Source: Bradyrhizobium sp. WBAH42
GTDB lineage: Bacteria > Pseudomonadota > Alphaproteobacteria > Rhizobiales > Xanthobacteraceae
Reading direction: 5' to 3'
DNA length: 64,000 nt
Assembly: GCF_024585265.1 (NCBI RefSeq)
Contig: NZ_CP036533.1
Coordinates: forward strand, 5,713,001 to 5,777,000
The position numbers and the translations under genes are program-made. Below are positions 20,316-27,830 of this stretch, in pieces; the stretch's first letter is position 1, and each line of letters starts with the position of its first letter. The notes under the pieces are model-generated. The model did no database searches and was not told where the DNA came from. It saw nothing but the letters and a program-made list of their open reading frames with translations.

Positions 20316-21434
20316 GTGGACGCCATCAATCCGAGCATAGAGCTGACCGAGACTGAGCGGATCGACCGCCTGCGGCTGATCCGTTCCGACAATGTCGGGC
20401 CGCGCACCTTCCGCTCGCTGGTCGATCATTTCGGCAGCCCGCGCGCCGCGCTGGAACGGCTGCCTGATCTCGCCCGCCGCGGCGGCGCGGCGCGATCGGG
20501 CCGCATCTGCAGTACGGATGAAGCGAAGGCCGAGCTCGCCGCGAGCCGCAAATTCGGCATCGCCTGGCGTGCGCCCGGCGAGGACGGCTATCCGGCACGG
20601 CTGGCGATGATCGACGATGCGCCGCCACTGCTCGCGGTGCGCGGCGACACCAAGACCCTGACGCGGCCGATGATCGCGATCGTCGGCTCGCGCAACGCTT
20701 CCGGCGCCGGCCTGAAATTCGCCGGCCAGCTCGCGCGCGAGCTCGGCGAAGCCGGCTTCGTCGTCATCTCCGGGCTCGCCCGCGGCGTCGACCAGGCCGC
20801 GCATCGCACCAGCATCGAGAGCGGCACGATCGCCGTGCTCGCCGGCGGCCATGACTGCATCTATCCGCCCGAGCATGGCGACCTGCTCGCCGCGATCCTC
20901 GACCACCAGGGCGCAGCGATCTCCGAGATGCCGCTCGGCCACGAGCCGCGCGCCCGCGACTTTCCCCGTCGCAACCGGCTGATCTCGGGCGCTTCGCTCG
21001 GCGTCGTCGTGGTCGAGGCGGCGCACCGCTCGGGCTCGCTGATCACAGCACGCATGGCGGCCGAACAGGGACGCGAGGTGTTCGCCGTTCCGGGCTCGCC
21101 GCTCGATCCGCGCGCCGCCGGCACCAACGACCTGATCAAGCAGGGCGCAACGCTCGTCACCGAGGCCGCCGACATCGTCAACGCGGTTCAGCCGATCATG
21201 GAGCGGCCGCTGATGCATCCCGCGGGCGAGCCCGACAGCGAGCCGTTCGAAAGCGATCCGCAAAGCCATGATCGCGACCAGATCACCGGCCTGCTCGGCC
21301 CGGCCCCGATCTCGATCGACGACCTCGTACGGATGTCCGGCGCCTCGCCTGCGATCGTGCGCACCGTGCTGCTGGAGCTCGAGCTCGCCGGAAAGCTCGA
21401 GCGTCACGGCGGCGGATTGGTGTCGCTGCTTTAA
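20316..21434 (+). CDS. dprA: DNA-processing protein DprA
   Basis: A 372-residue protein that loads RecA onto incoming single-stranded DNA during natural transformation. A short N-terminal SAM-like domain ([20 protein letters not shown]) precedes the Rossmann domain. That domain shows [53 protein letters not shown] and [20 protein letters not shown]. The C-terminal winged helix (about 300-372) is [22 protein letters not shown] start is chosen because AAGGAG stands five bases upstream; an ATG at 20292 is in frame but has no such site. It overlaps the following HxlR gene tail-to-tail by four bases. Confidence 0.95.
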   Translation: MDAINPSIELTETERIDRLRLIRSDNVGPRTFRSLVDHFGSPRAALERLPDLARRGGAARSGRICSTDEAKAELAASRKFGIAWRAPGEDGYPARLAMIDDAPPLLAVRGDTKTLTRPMIAIVGSRNASGAGLKFAGQLARELGEAGFVVISGLARGVDQAAHRTSIESGTIAVLAGGHDCIYPPEHGDLLAAILDHQGAAISEMPLGHEPRARDFPRRNRLISGASLGVVVVEAAHRSGSLITARMAAEQGREVFAVPGSPLDPRAAGTNDLIKQGATLVTEAADIVNAVQPIMERPLMHPAGEPDSEPFESDPQSHDRDQITGLLGPAPISIDDLVRMSGASPAIVRTVLLELELAGKLERHGGGLVSLL

Positions 21435-21871
21435 CCGTCGTTGCGCTGGTCGAACTTCGTGCGCGCGGCCTCGATCCGATCCAGATGGTCCTTCGCCCAT
21501 TTGCCGAGCGCCTCGACGGGGCGCGACAGGCCGTGGCCAAGCTCGGTCAGCTCATAGTCCACCCGTGGCGGGATGGTCGGAAAGATCGTGCGCGTGACGA
21601 GGCCGTCGCGCTCGAGGCCGCGCAGCGTCAGGGTCAACATCCGCTGCGAGATGCCGTTGATCATGCGCTTGAGCTCGTTGAAGCGCTTTGGCCCGTCGCT
21701 CAGCATCATGATGACGAACACGCTCCACTTGTCGCCGACGCGCGACAGCACGGAGGCGACCCCACGGCAGTCCGCATGGTTGGGATCCGGCATGGGCCTT
21801 GGATCCGGCCCCGGATTTGGCCGCGGCGGAGCAGGCATTTCGATGTTCGCAGGTTTCAATGATGTGCCCAT
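21431..21871 (-). CDS. HxlR family transcriptional regulator, divergent from azoR
   Basis: A 146-residue winged-helix regulator. It has the conserved HxlR Cys in [20 protein letters not shown] and the wing and recognition region [19 protein letters not shown], then [15 protein letters not shown] and [12 protein letters not shown]. The first 30 residues are Pro-rich and unusual. HxlR/YodB-type proteins sense quinones, diamide or aldehydes by modification of that Cys and repress detoxifying reductases. The divergent neighbour is a quinone/azo reductase, which fits exactly. A palindrome in the 83-base intergenic region is the likely operator. Confidence 0.92.
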   Translation of the reverse strand: MGTSLKPANIEMPAPPRPNPGPDPRPMPDPNHADCRGVASVLSRVGDKWSVFVIMMLSDGPKRFNELKRMINGISQRMLTLTLRGLERDGLVTRTIFPTIPPRVDYELTELGHGLSRPVEALGKWAKDHLDRIEAARTKFDQRNDG

Positions 21872-21922
21872 GGCTCAAAAAAGTGCGTTCTTGCGGAGAT
21901 TTCGACAGTCACTCATGTAGCG

Positions 21923-21943
21923 CTGGTTACAAACTTATACCAG
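21923..21943. promoter_or_regulatory. Probable HxlR operator between regulator and azoR
   Basis: CTGGT and ACCAG form inverted arms around an 11-base AT-rich centre, within the short divergent gap and 12 bases before the azoR start. HxlR dimers bind partial palindromes of about this size. The centre (TACAAACTTAT) could also serve as a -10 region for azoR. Confidence 0.5.
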
Positions 21944-21954
21944 GGTGACCCCAC

Positions 21955-22563
21955 ATGAAACTCCTCCACATCGACTCCAGCGTGCTCGGCCCCCGCTCCG
22001 TCAGCCGGCAGGTTTCCGCCGCCATCGTCGACCGGCTCAAGCAGGCCACGCCCTCGCTCGAGATGGTCTACCGCGACCTGACCCAGACGCCGCTAGCCCA
22101 CCTTTCCGGCTCGCATCTCGCCGCCGCGCAAGGCGCGCCTGCGCCGGCGGAACTCGGACCGGACCTTGCCGCAAGCGCGGCCGCGCTGGAGGAGTTCCTG
22201 GCTGCCGACATCGTCGTGATCGGCGCGCCCATGTACAACTTCACCATCCCGAGCCAGCTCAAGGCATGGATCGACCGCATCCTTGTAGCGGGGAAGACCT
22301 TTAAGTATGGCGCGGCCGGGCCGGATGGGCTCGCCGGCGGCAAGCGCGTGATCGTCGCGATCTCGCGCGGCGGCTATTACGGCGCGGGCTCACCCGCCGC
22401 AGCGCTGGAGCACCTCGAAAGCTATCTGCGCGGTGTGCTCGGCTTCATGGGCATCCACAATGCCGAGTTCATCATCGCCGACGGCATCCAGGTCGGACCG
22501 GATCACCGCGAGAAAGCACTTGCGGGCGCGCTTCAGGCAGCCACCAGCCTGCACGCGGCCTGA
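21955..22563 (+). CDS. azoR: FMN-dependent NADH-azoreductase / quinone reductase
   Basis: A 202-residue flavodoxin-fold dimeric flavoprotein that reduces quinones and azo compounds by two-electron steps. Motifs are [20 protein letters not shown] at the N terminus with the FMN phosphate loop, [20 protein letters not shown], and [20 protein letters not shown] near the isoalloxazine. The length matches E. coli AzoR (about 200). It is divergent from a HxlR regulator that probably represses it until electrophile or quinone stress. Confidence 0.93.
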   Translation: MKLLHIDSSVLGPRSVSRQVSAAIVDRLKQATPSLEMVYRDLTQTPLAHLSGSHLAAAQGAPAPAELGPDLAASAAALEEFLAADIVVIGAPMYNFTIPSQLKAWIDRILVAGKTFKYGAAGPDGLAGGKRVIVAISRGGYYGAGSPAAALEHLESYLRGVLGFMGIHNAEFIIADGIQVGPDHREKALAGALQAATSLHAA

Positions 22564-22626
22564 CGACGTGCCGAAATCGGCCGCCGCCGGATTGCGCGGC
22601 GGCTGACGGCGGCACGATCCGCAACG

Positions 22627-22809
22627 CTAAGACCAGACGCCCTGCATGCCCAAGATCACGGCAACGAGCGAAACGAACAGGCCGATCCCGGAGAACAACG
22701 CGATGGCCACGAACTCGGCCGTGTCGGAACGCTTGGCCGGAACGGCGGGTCGTTCGGTGAAGACGCGCGGTGATGAAATCGACGCGAAAATGCGGGCCGC
22801 TTTTGTCAT
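22627..22809 (-). CDS. Small single-pass membrane protein, hypothetical
   Basis: A 60-residue protein with a basic N-terminal half (MTKAARIFASISSPRVF and AVPAKRSD) and one C-terminal membrane helix (FVAIALFSGIGLFVSLVAVILGMQG). A strong ribosome-binding site, GGAGG seven bases before the ATG, supports real translation. The positive-inside rule puts the N terminus in the cytoplasm. No family is recognised. It sits alone between azoR and the SDR gene. Confidence 0.7.
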   Translation of the reverse strand: MTKAARIFASISSPRVFTERPAVPAKRSDTAEFVAIALFSGIGLFVSLVAVILGMQGVWS

Positions 22810-22964
22810 GACCGACCCTCCTTAGATAGCGAGTCTGTCCCCTGCCCGTAAAAAGTCATTGCAGCTTGCGCGAAGGTTCAACGCCTCGTCAATGCATCTC
22901 AAGACGCAGGAACCGGCAGGCGCAGCCGCACTGCGCCGGCCGATTCAATTTGCGCTTGGTTTGA

Positions 22965-23738
22965 TCAGCCGCGATAGATCGGCGCGCCGCTCGGCGAGGC
23001 CACCGCGCCGCCGTCGACGAAGATTTCCTGGCCCTGCACATGCGCGGCATCATCGGAGGCGAGGAACAGCACCGTCTTCGCAACGTGATCGGTTTCACCG
23101 ATGCGGCCGAGCGGCGTCGACAGCGCAATCCGCTTCTCGAACGCCTTCTCGGCTTCGGGCGTCGCGGTCGCGGGCCCCCAGATCGGCGTGCGGATCGCGC
23201 CGGGCGCAACGACATTGACGCGGATGCCGCGCGGCGACAGTTCTGAAGCCATGATCCGCGCCATCGCGCGCACGCCGGCCTTCGCCGCGCCATAGGCCGA
23301 ATAGCCGGGAATGCCGAGCACTGAGATCACCGAGCCGTTGAGGATGATCGAGGCGTTGTCGTTGAGATGGGGTAACGCGGATTGAACGGTGAAGAACACG
23401 CCGGTCAGATTGGTGCTGATCACCTTCTCGAACACCTCTGGTGTCGCCGATCCCAGCGGCGTGCCGCCGGCGATGCCGGCATTGGCGAACACGATGTCGA
23501 ACTTGCCGAATTTCTCCGCGCCCTGCTTGATCGCAGCTTCCGTCGCCGCGATGTCCGTCGCGTCGGCTGGCAGCGCGAGCGCGTTCGGCCCAAGCTCCTT
23601 CGCGGCCGCCGCCAGCGTCTCCTTGTTGCGCCCGGTGATCACCACCTTGGCGCCCTCGGCCACGAACAGTTTTGCCGTTGCCAGCCCGATGCCGCTATTG
23701 CCGCCGGTGATCAGGGCCGTCTTGTCCTTCAGTCTCAC
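22965..23738 (-). CDS. SDR family oxidoreductase (glucose 1-dehydrogenase/3-oxoacyl-ACP reductase type)
   Basis: A 257-residue classical short-chain dehydrogenase. The cofactor motif TGxxxGIG is seen in ALITGGNSGIGLATAKLF, the NAG motif in FANAGIAGG, the catalytic Ser in ILNGSVISVLG, the YxxxK motif in GYSAYGAAKAGV, and the PG motif in NVVAPGAIRTPIW. An acidic residue after the second strand is absent (VITGRNKE carries Arg), favouring NADPH. The GTG start has GGAGG five bases upstream; an ATG 21 bases further out lies inside the operator and is unlikely. It is divergent from a HxlR gene that probably controls it. The substrate is unknown. Confidence 0.92.
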   Translation of the reverse strand: MRLKDKTALITGGNSGIGLATAKLFVAEGAKVVITGRNKETLAAAAKELGPNALALPADATDIAATEAAIKQGAEKFGKFDIVFANAGIAGGTPLGSATPEVFEKVISTNLTGVFFTVQSALPHLNDNASIILNGSVISVLGIPGYSAYGAAKAGVRAMARIMASELSPRGIRVNVVAPGAIRTPIWGPATATPEAEKAFEKRIALSTPLGRIGETDHVAKTVLFLASDDAAHVQGQEIFVDGGAVASPSGAPIYRG

Positions 23739-23752
23739 GCTCGCCTCCAGTA

Positions 23753-23805
23753 GTTGCATTATGAAACTACATTGCCATCTAGGGCATTCGGTTTTATAAT
23801 GCAAC
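23753..23805. promoter_or_regulatory. Pair of inverted 15-bp operator sites for HxlR (SDR/HxlR intergenic region)
   Basis: GTTGCATTATGAAAC (23753-23767) and GTTTTATAATGCAAC (23791-23805) are reverse complements except at one position. The first also sits in a larger palindrome, GTAGTT-n9-AACTAC (23750-23770). Spacing centre to centre is 38 bases. Two matching sites in the divergent promoter region of an SDR and an HxlR gene are best read as the regulator's binding sites, and the TATAAT inside the second could be a -10 element. Binding is inferred. Confidence 0.7.
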
Positions 23806-23859
23806 CACACAAGCGCGTGATCGGCGCTGGCGCCGTACGAACGCGACGGGACGGACGAA

Positions 23860-24327
23860 ATGGTGAAACGGACGAGCTTTGCCGGCGATGCCTGCCCGAT
23901 CGCGCGATCGCTGGATGCGCTTGGCGACTGGTGGTCGCTGTTGATCATCCGCGAGGCGCTGTTCGGCGTCCGCCGCTTCGGCGAGTTTCAGAACAAGCTC
24001 GGCATGGCCAAGAACATCCTGGCGGCGCGGCTGCGATCGCTGGTCGATCACGGCATTCTGGAAACCGCCCCCGCCTCCGACGGCAGCGCCTATCAGGAAT
24101 ATGTGCTGACGCCGAAGGGCCGCGGCACCTTCCCGATCCTGGTCGCGCTGCGGCAATGGAGCGAGGAGTTCGATGACCGCCCTGAGGAGATCGCGACCAT
24201 CCTGGTCGATCGCGAGAAGGGCCGCCCGGTGAAGAAGCTCGAAATGCACGCCGAGGACGGCCGCCTGCTCAACCCTGCCGACACCACGCTGAAGCCGCGG
24301 CCGGCGCCGCGACGGCGGTCGGCGTAA
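23860..24327 (+). CDS. HxlR family transcriptional regulator, divergent from SDR gene
   Basis: A 155-residue winged-helix protein. The conserved Cys lies in FAGDACPIARSLDALGDWWS. The recognition region is RRFGEFQNKLGMAKNILAARL with RSLVDHGILETAP and YVLTPKGRGTFPIL following. The C-terminal tail of about 45 residues is longer than usual and contains VDREKGRPVKKLE. Divergent pairing with an SDR gene and the two inverted operator sites suggest that it represses that gene and itself. Two HxlR modules within 3 kb may reflect local duplication, but the two proteins are clearly different. Confidence 0.92.
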   Translation: MVKRTSFAGDACPIARSLDALGDWWSLLIIREALFGVRRFGEFQNKLGMAKNILAARLRSLVDHGILETAPASDGSAYQEYVLTPKGRGTFPILVALRQWSEEFDDRPEEIATILVDREKGRPVKKLEMHAEDGRLLNPADTTLKPRPAPRRRSA

Positions 24328-24348
24328 TAGTCCCAAGCGGTCCCACCC

Positions 24349-24429
24349 CGTCATTGCGAGCGGAGCGAAGCAATCCAGACTGCCTCCCGCGGCAAGACTC
24401 TGGATTGCTTCGCTGCGCTCGCAATGACT
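24349..24429. repeat. Palindromic repeat, CGTCATTGCGAG family, copy 2
   Basis: The arms CGTCATTGCGAGCGGAGCG and CGCTGCGCTCGCAATGAC enclose AAGCAATCCAGAC and CTCTGGATTGCTTC. Both arms carry the short form, and neither carries the GTCGCAAG insertion seen in the other copies. It begins 21 bases after the HxlR stop. Confidence 0.9.
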
Positions 24430-24460
24430 GGGTTAGAGCAGCGCGCTCGATACTATCACC

Positions 24461-24592
24461 GTCACCCTGAGGTGGCCGTTCTTCAGCGGCCCTCGAAGGG
24501 CGACGGCCCGGCTGCATCAGTGGGGCCGCTCATCCTTCGAGGCTCGGCTTGCGATGCATTCGCATCTCAAGCCTCACACCTCAGGATGACGG
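24461..24592. repeat. Palindromic repeat, GTCACCCTGAGGTG...CACCTCAGGATGAC family
   Basis: The ends GTCACCCTGAGGTG and CACACCTCAGGATGAC pair as inverted arms. Inner segments CGGCCCTCGAAGGGCGACGG and CATCCTTCGAGGCTCG form secondary hairpins. It lies in the convergent gap between the HxlR gene and the small minus-strand gene before topA, next to a CGTCATT-family element, making a double repeat block. Confidence 0.75.
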
Positions 24593-24609
24593 GAACGAAG
24601 GCCCCACCC

Positions 24610-24849
24610 TCACGACAGCTTGCGCCTGGTCCGTAGCCGCAGATGCTCGTCGGCCTCGAGCTGAGTCATGCCTAAGAGATAATGCAGCACGTCCAGCTTG
24701 TGGCGCTCGGCCAGCTTGCGCAGGGCGCCGGTCTGCTCGGCGATGAAGGCCACGGCTTCGTCCGCGCCGCCCTCCCCCGGTTCCTCGTTGCGCGAGCCCC
24801 CCGGCGCGCCTGATCCAGCGCGCGCCCGTTTCTTTCCTGGCCTAGTCAC
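24610..24849 (-). CDS. Conserved hypothetical protein beside topA
   Basis: A 79-residue protein. The first 30 residues are a basic, Gly/Pro-rich disordered tail (MTRPGKKRARAGSGAPGG). The rest is helical: AVAFIAEQTGALRKLAERHK and LDVLHYLLGMTQLEADEHL. It is probably cytosolic. The helical part resembles small rhizobial proteins often found next to topA, and no function is known. It shares a 226-base divergent region with topA. Confidence 0.72.
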   Translation of the reverse strand: MTRPGKKRARAGSGAPGGSRNEEPGEGGADEAVAFIAEQTGALRKLAERHKLDVLHYLLGMTQLEADEHLRLRTRRKLS

Positions 24850-25075
24850 CAGACCCCACCCGAATCCATGCCCGACAGGACATTACGCCCACATCAACCG
24901 CAACTCCAAGGTGGTATTTTGCAACTTTCTCGATATGAAACTTTTCCCATCGCGGCGGCTTTCAACACCCCACGATTTGACAGCGACCGCCTCACCACCC
25001 ATGTTCGGGTCGAAACGGCCGACCCGAATCCTTTCGTTTTCGGCCCAAGATTTTCCCGTAAGTTACTGGAACTAC

Positions 25076-27823
25076 ATGAATATCGTTATCGTGGAGTCGC
25101 CGGCGAAAGCCAAGACGATCAACAAGTATTTGGGCTCGTCCTACGAGGTTCTGGCCTCGTTCGGCCATGTCCGCGATCTCCCGGCGAAGAACGGTTCCGT
25201 CGATCCCGACGCCAATTTCAAGATGATCTGGGAGGTCGACCCCAAGGCGGCCGGCCGGCTCAATGATATCGCCAAGTCGCTGAAGGGCGCCGACCGCCTG
25301 ATTCTCGCGACCGACCCCGATCGCGAGGGCGAAGCCATCTCCTGGCACGTGCTGGAGGTGATGAAGGAGAAGCGCGCGCTGAAGGATCAGAAGATCGAGC
25401 GCGTGGTGTTCAACGCCATCACCAAGCAGGCGGTCTCCGAGGCCATGAAGCACCCGCGCGAGATCGACGGCGCGCTGGTCGACGCCTATATGGCGCGCCG
25501 CGCCCTCGATTACCTCGTCGGCTTCACCCTCTCCCCCGTGTTGTGGCGCAAGCTGCCCGGCGCCCGCTCGGCCGGCCGCGTGCAGTCGGTGGCGCTGCGT
25601 CTCGTCTGCGACCGCGAGCTCGAGATCGAGAAGTTCGTGCCGCGCGAATATTGGTCGCTGATCGCGACCCTGCTCACCCCGCGGGGCGATGCCTTCGAGG
25701 CACGCCTCGTTGGCGCCGACGGCAAGAAGATCCAGCGCCTCGACATCGGCACCGGCGCGGAAGCCGAAGACTTCAAGAAGGCGCTGGAAGCAGCGACCTA
25801 CGCCGTCACCGCGGTCGACGCCAAGCCGGCCCGGCGCAATCCGCAGGCGCCCTTCACCACCTCGACGCTGCAGCAGGAAGCCAGCCGGAAATACGGCTTT
25901 GCGCCGGCGCACACCATGCGCATCGCCCAGCGTCTTTATGAGGGCATCGACATCGGCGGCGAGACCACCGGACTCATTACTTATATGCGTACCGACGGCG
26001 TGCAGATCGCCCCCGAAGCGATCACCCAGGCGCGCAAGGTGATCGGCGAGGATTACGGCAACGCCTATGTGCCGGATACCCCGCGTCAGTACCAGGCCAA
26101 GGCCAAGAACGCCCAGGAAGCGCACGAAGCGATCCGCCCGACCGACCTCTCCCGCCGCCCCGACAGCATGAGCCGCAAGCTCGATGCCGATCAGGCGAAG
26201 CTCTATGAGTTGATCTGGAAGCGCACCATCGCGAGCCAGATGGAATCCGCCGAGCTCGAGCGCACCACCGTCGACATCACGGCGAAGGCAGGTGGCCGCA
26301 CGCTGGAGCTGCGTGCCACCGGCCAGGTCGTGAAGTTCGACGGCTTCCTCGCGCTCTACCAGGAAGGCCGCGACGACGAAGAGGACGAGGATTCCCGCCG
26401 CCTGCCCGCGATGAGCCAAGGCGAGGCCGTGAAGCGGCAGAGCCTGTCGGTCACCCAGCACTTCACCGAGCCGCCGCCGCGCTTCTCCGAGGCTTCGCTG
26501 GTCAAGCGCATGGAAGAGCTCGGCATCGGCCGTCCCTCGACCTACGCCTCGATCCTGCAGGTCCTGAAGGACCGCGGCTACGTCAAGCTGGAGAAGAAGC
26601 GCCTGCACGGCGAGGACAAGGGCCGCGTCGTGGTCGCGTTCCTGGAAAGCTTCTTTGCCCGCTACGTCGAATACGATTTCACGGCCAGCCTCGAAGAGCA
26701 GCTCGACCGCATCTCAAACAACGAGATCTCCTGGCAGCAGGTGCTGAAGGATTTCTGGACCGGCTTCATCGGCGCCGTCGACGACATCAAGGATCTGCGC
26801 GTCGCGCAGGTGCTCGACGTACTCGACGACATGCTGGGCCAGCACATCTATCCGCCTCGCGCCGATGGCGGCGATATCAGGCAATGCCCGAATTGCGGCA
26901 CCGGCCGGCTGAACCTGAAGGCCGGCAAGTTCGGCGCCTTCGTCGGCTGCTCGAACTATCCGGAATGCCGCTACACCCGTCAGCTCGCCGCCGACGGCGA
27001 AACGACCGCGGACCGCTCGCTCGGCCAGGACCCCGAGACGGGTCGCGACGTCTGGGTCAAGGCCGGCCGCTTCGGCCCCTATATCCAGCTCGGCGAGCAG
27101 AAGGATTACGAGGAAGGCGAGAAGCCCAAGCGCGCGGGCATCCCCAAGGGCACATCGCCCAGCGACGTCGACCTCGAGCTTGCGCTGAAACTCTTGTCGC
27201 TGCCGCGCGAGATCGGCAAGCATCCGGAAACCGGCCAGCCGATCATCGCCGGCCTCGGCCGCTTCGGACCGTTCGTGAAGCACGAGAAGACCTATGCGAG
27301 CTTAGAGGCCGGCGACGAGGTGTTCGACATCGGCCTCAACCGCGCGGTGACGCTGATCGCCGAGAAGGTCGCCAAGGGCCCGAGCCGCCGCTTCGGCGCC
27401 GATCCCGGCAAGGCGCTCGGCGATCATCCGACGCTCGGCACCGTCACCGTGAAGAGCGGCCGCTACGGCGCCTATGTCACGGCCGGCGGCGTCAACGCGA
27501 CCATTCCGGCCGAGTTCGAGAAGGACACGATCACGCTGCCGCAGGCGATCGCGCTGATCGACGAGCGCGCGGCCAAAGGTGGCGGCAAGGCCAAGAAGGC
27601 TGCAAAGCCCGCCAAGACCAAGAAGGCTGCGGACGGCGAGAACGCCGCACCGAAGCCGAAGAAGCCGGCTGCGAAAAAAGCCGCGGCCAAATCCAAATCC
27701 GAATCCACCAGCAAGGCGCGCGCTCCCGTGCCGTCGACCGCCAAGACTTCTGCTACAAAGACGTCGCCGACCAAGGCAGCCGCCACCAAGGCTCCGGCCA
27801 AGAAGAGTGCCGGCAAGAATTAG
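25076..27823 (+). CDS. topA: DNA topoisomerase I
   Basis: A 915-residue type IA topoisomerase that relaxes negative supercoils. The TOPRIM domain (residues 1-115) starts MNIVIVESPAKAKTINKYLG and holds LATDPDREGEAISWH. Domain IV gate residues include VDAYMARRALDYLVGF. The catalytic Tyr is about residue 303 in GLITYMRTDG. A four-Cys zinc finger lies near residue 604 (CPNCGTG, then CSNYPEC), followed by three Gly-rich topoisomerase C-terminal repeats (KAGRFGPYI, GRFGPFV, GRYGAYV). The last 90 residues are a Lys/Ala/Pro tail typical of alphaproteobacterial TopA and probably contact DNA or RNA polymerase. It is the first gene of the topA-rnr-DUF983-NUDIX run. Confidence 0.97.
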   Translation: MNIVIVESPAKAKTINKYLGSSYEVLASFGHVRDLPAKNGSVDPDANFKMIWEVDPKAAGRLNDIAKSLKGADRLILATDPDREGEAISWHVLEVMKEKRALKDQKIERVVFNAITKQAVSEAMKHPREIDGALVDAYMARRALDYLVGFTLSPVLWRKLPGARSAGRVQSVALRLVCDRELEIEKFVPREYWSLIATLLTPRGDAFEARLVGADGKKIQRLDIGTGAEAEDFKKALEAATYAVTAVDAKPARRNPQAPFTTSTLQQEASRKYGFAPAHTMRIAQRLYEGIDIGGETTGLITYMRTDGVQIAPEAITQARKVIGEDYGNAYVPDTPRQYQAKAKNAQEAHEAIRPTDLSRRPDSMSRKLDADQAKLYELIWKRTIASQMESAELERTTVDITAKAGGRTLELRATGQVVKFDGFLALYQEGRDDEEDEDSRRLPAMSQGEAVKRQSLSVTQHFTEPPPRFSEASLVKRMEELGIGRPSTYASILQVLKDRGYVKLEKKRLHGEDKGRVVVAFLESFFARYVEYDFTASLEEQLDRISNNEISWQQVLKDFWTGFIGAVDDIKDLRVAQVLDVLDDMLGQHIYPPRADGGDIRQCPNCGTGRLNLKAGKFGAFVGCSNYPECRYTRQLAADGETTADRSLGQDPETGRDVWVKAGRFGPYIQLGEQKDYEEGEKPKRAGIPKGTSPSDVDLELALKLLSLPREIGKHPETGQPIIAGLGRFGPFVKHEKTYASLEAGDEVFDIGLNRAVTLIAEKVAKGPSRRFGADPGKALGDHPTLGTVTVKSGRYGAYVTAGGVNATIPAEFEKDTITLPQAIALIDERAAKGGGKAKKAAKPAKTKKAADGENAAPKPKKPAAKKAAAKSKSESTSKARAPVPSTAKTSATKTSPTKAAATKAPAKKSAGKN

Positions 27824-27830
27824 AGGTTAA

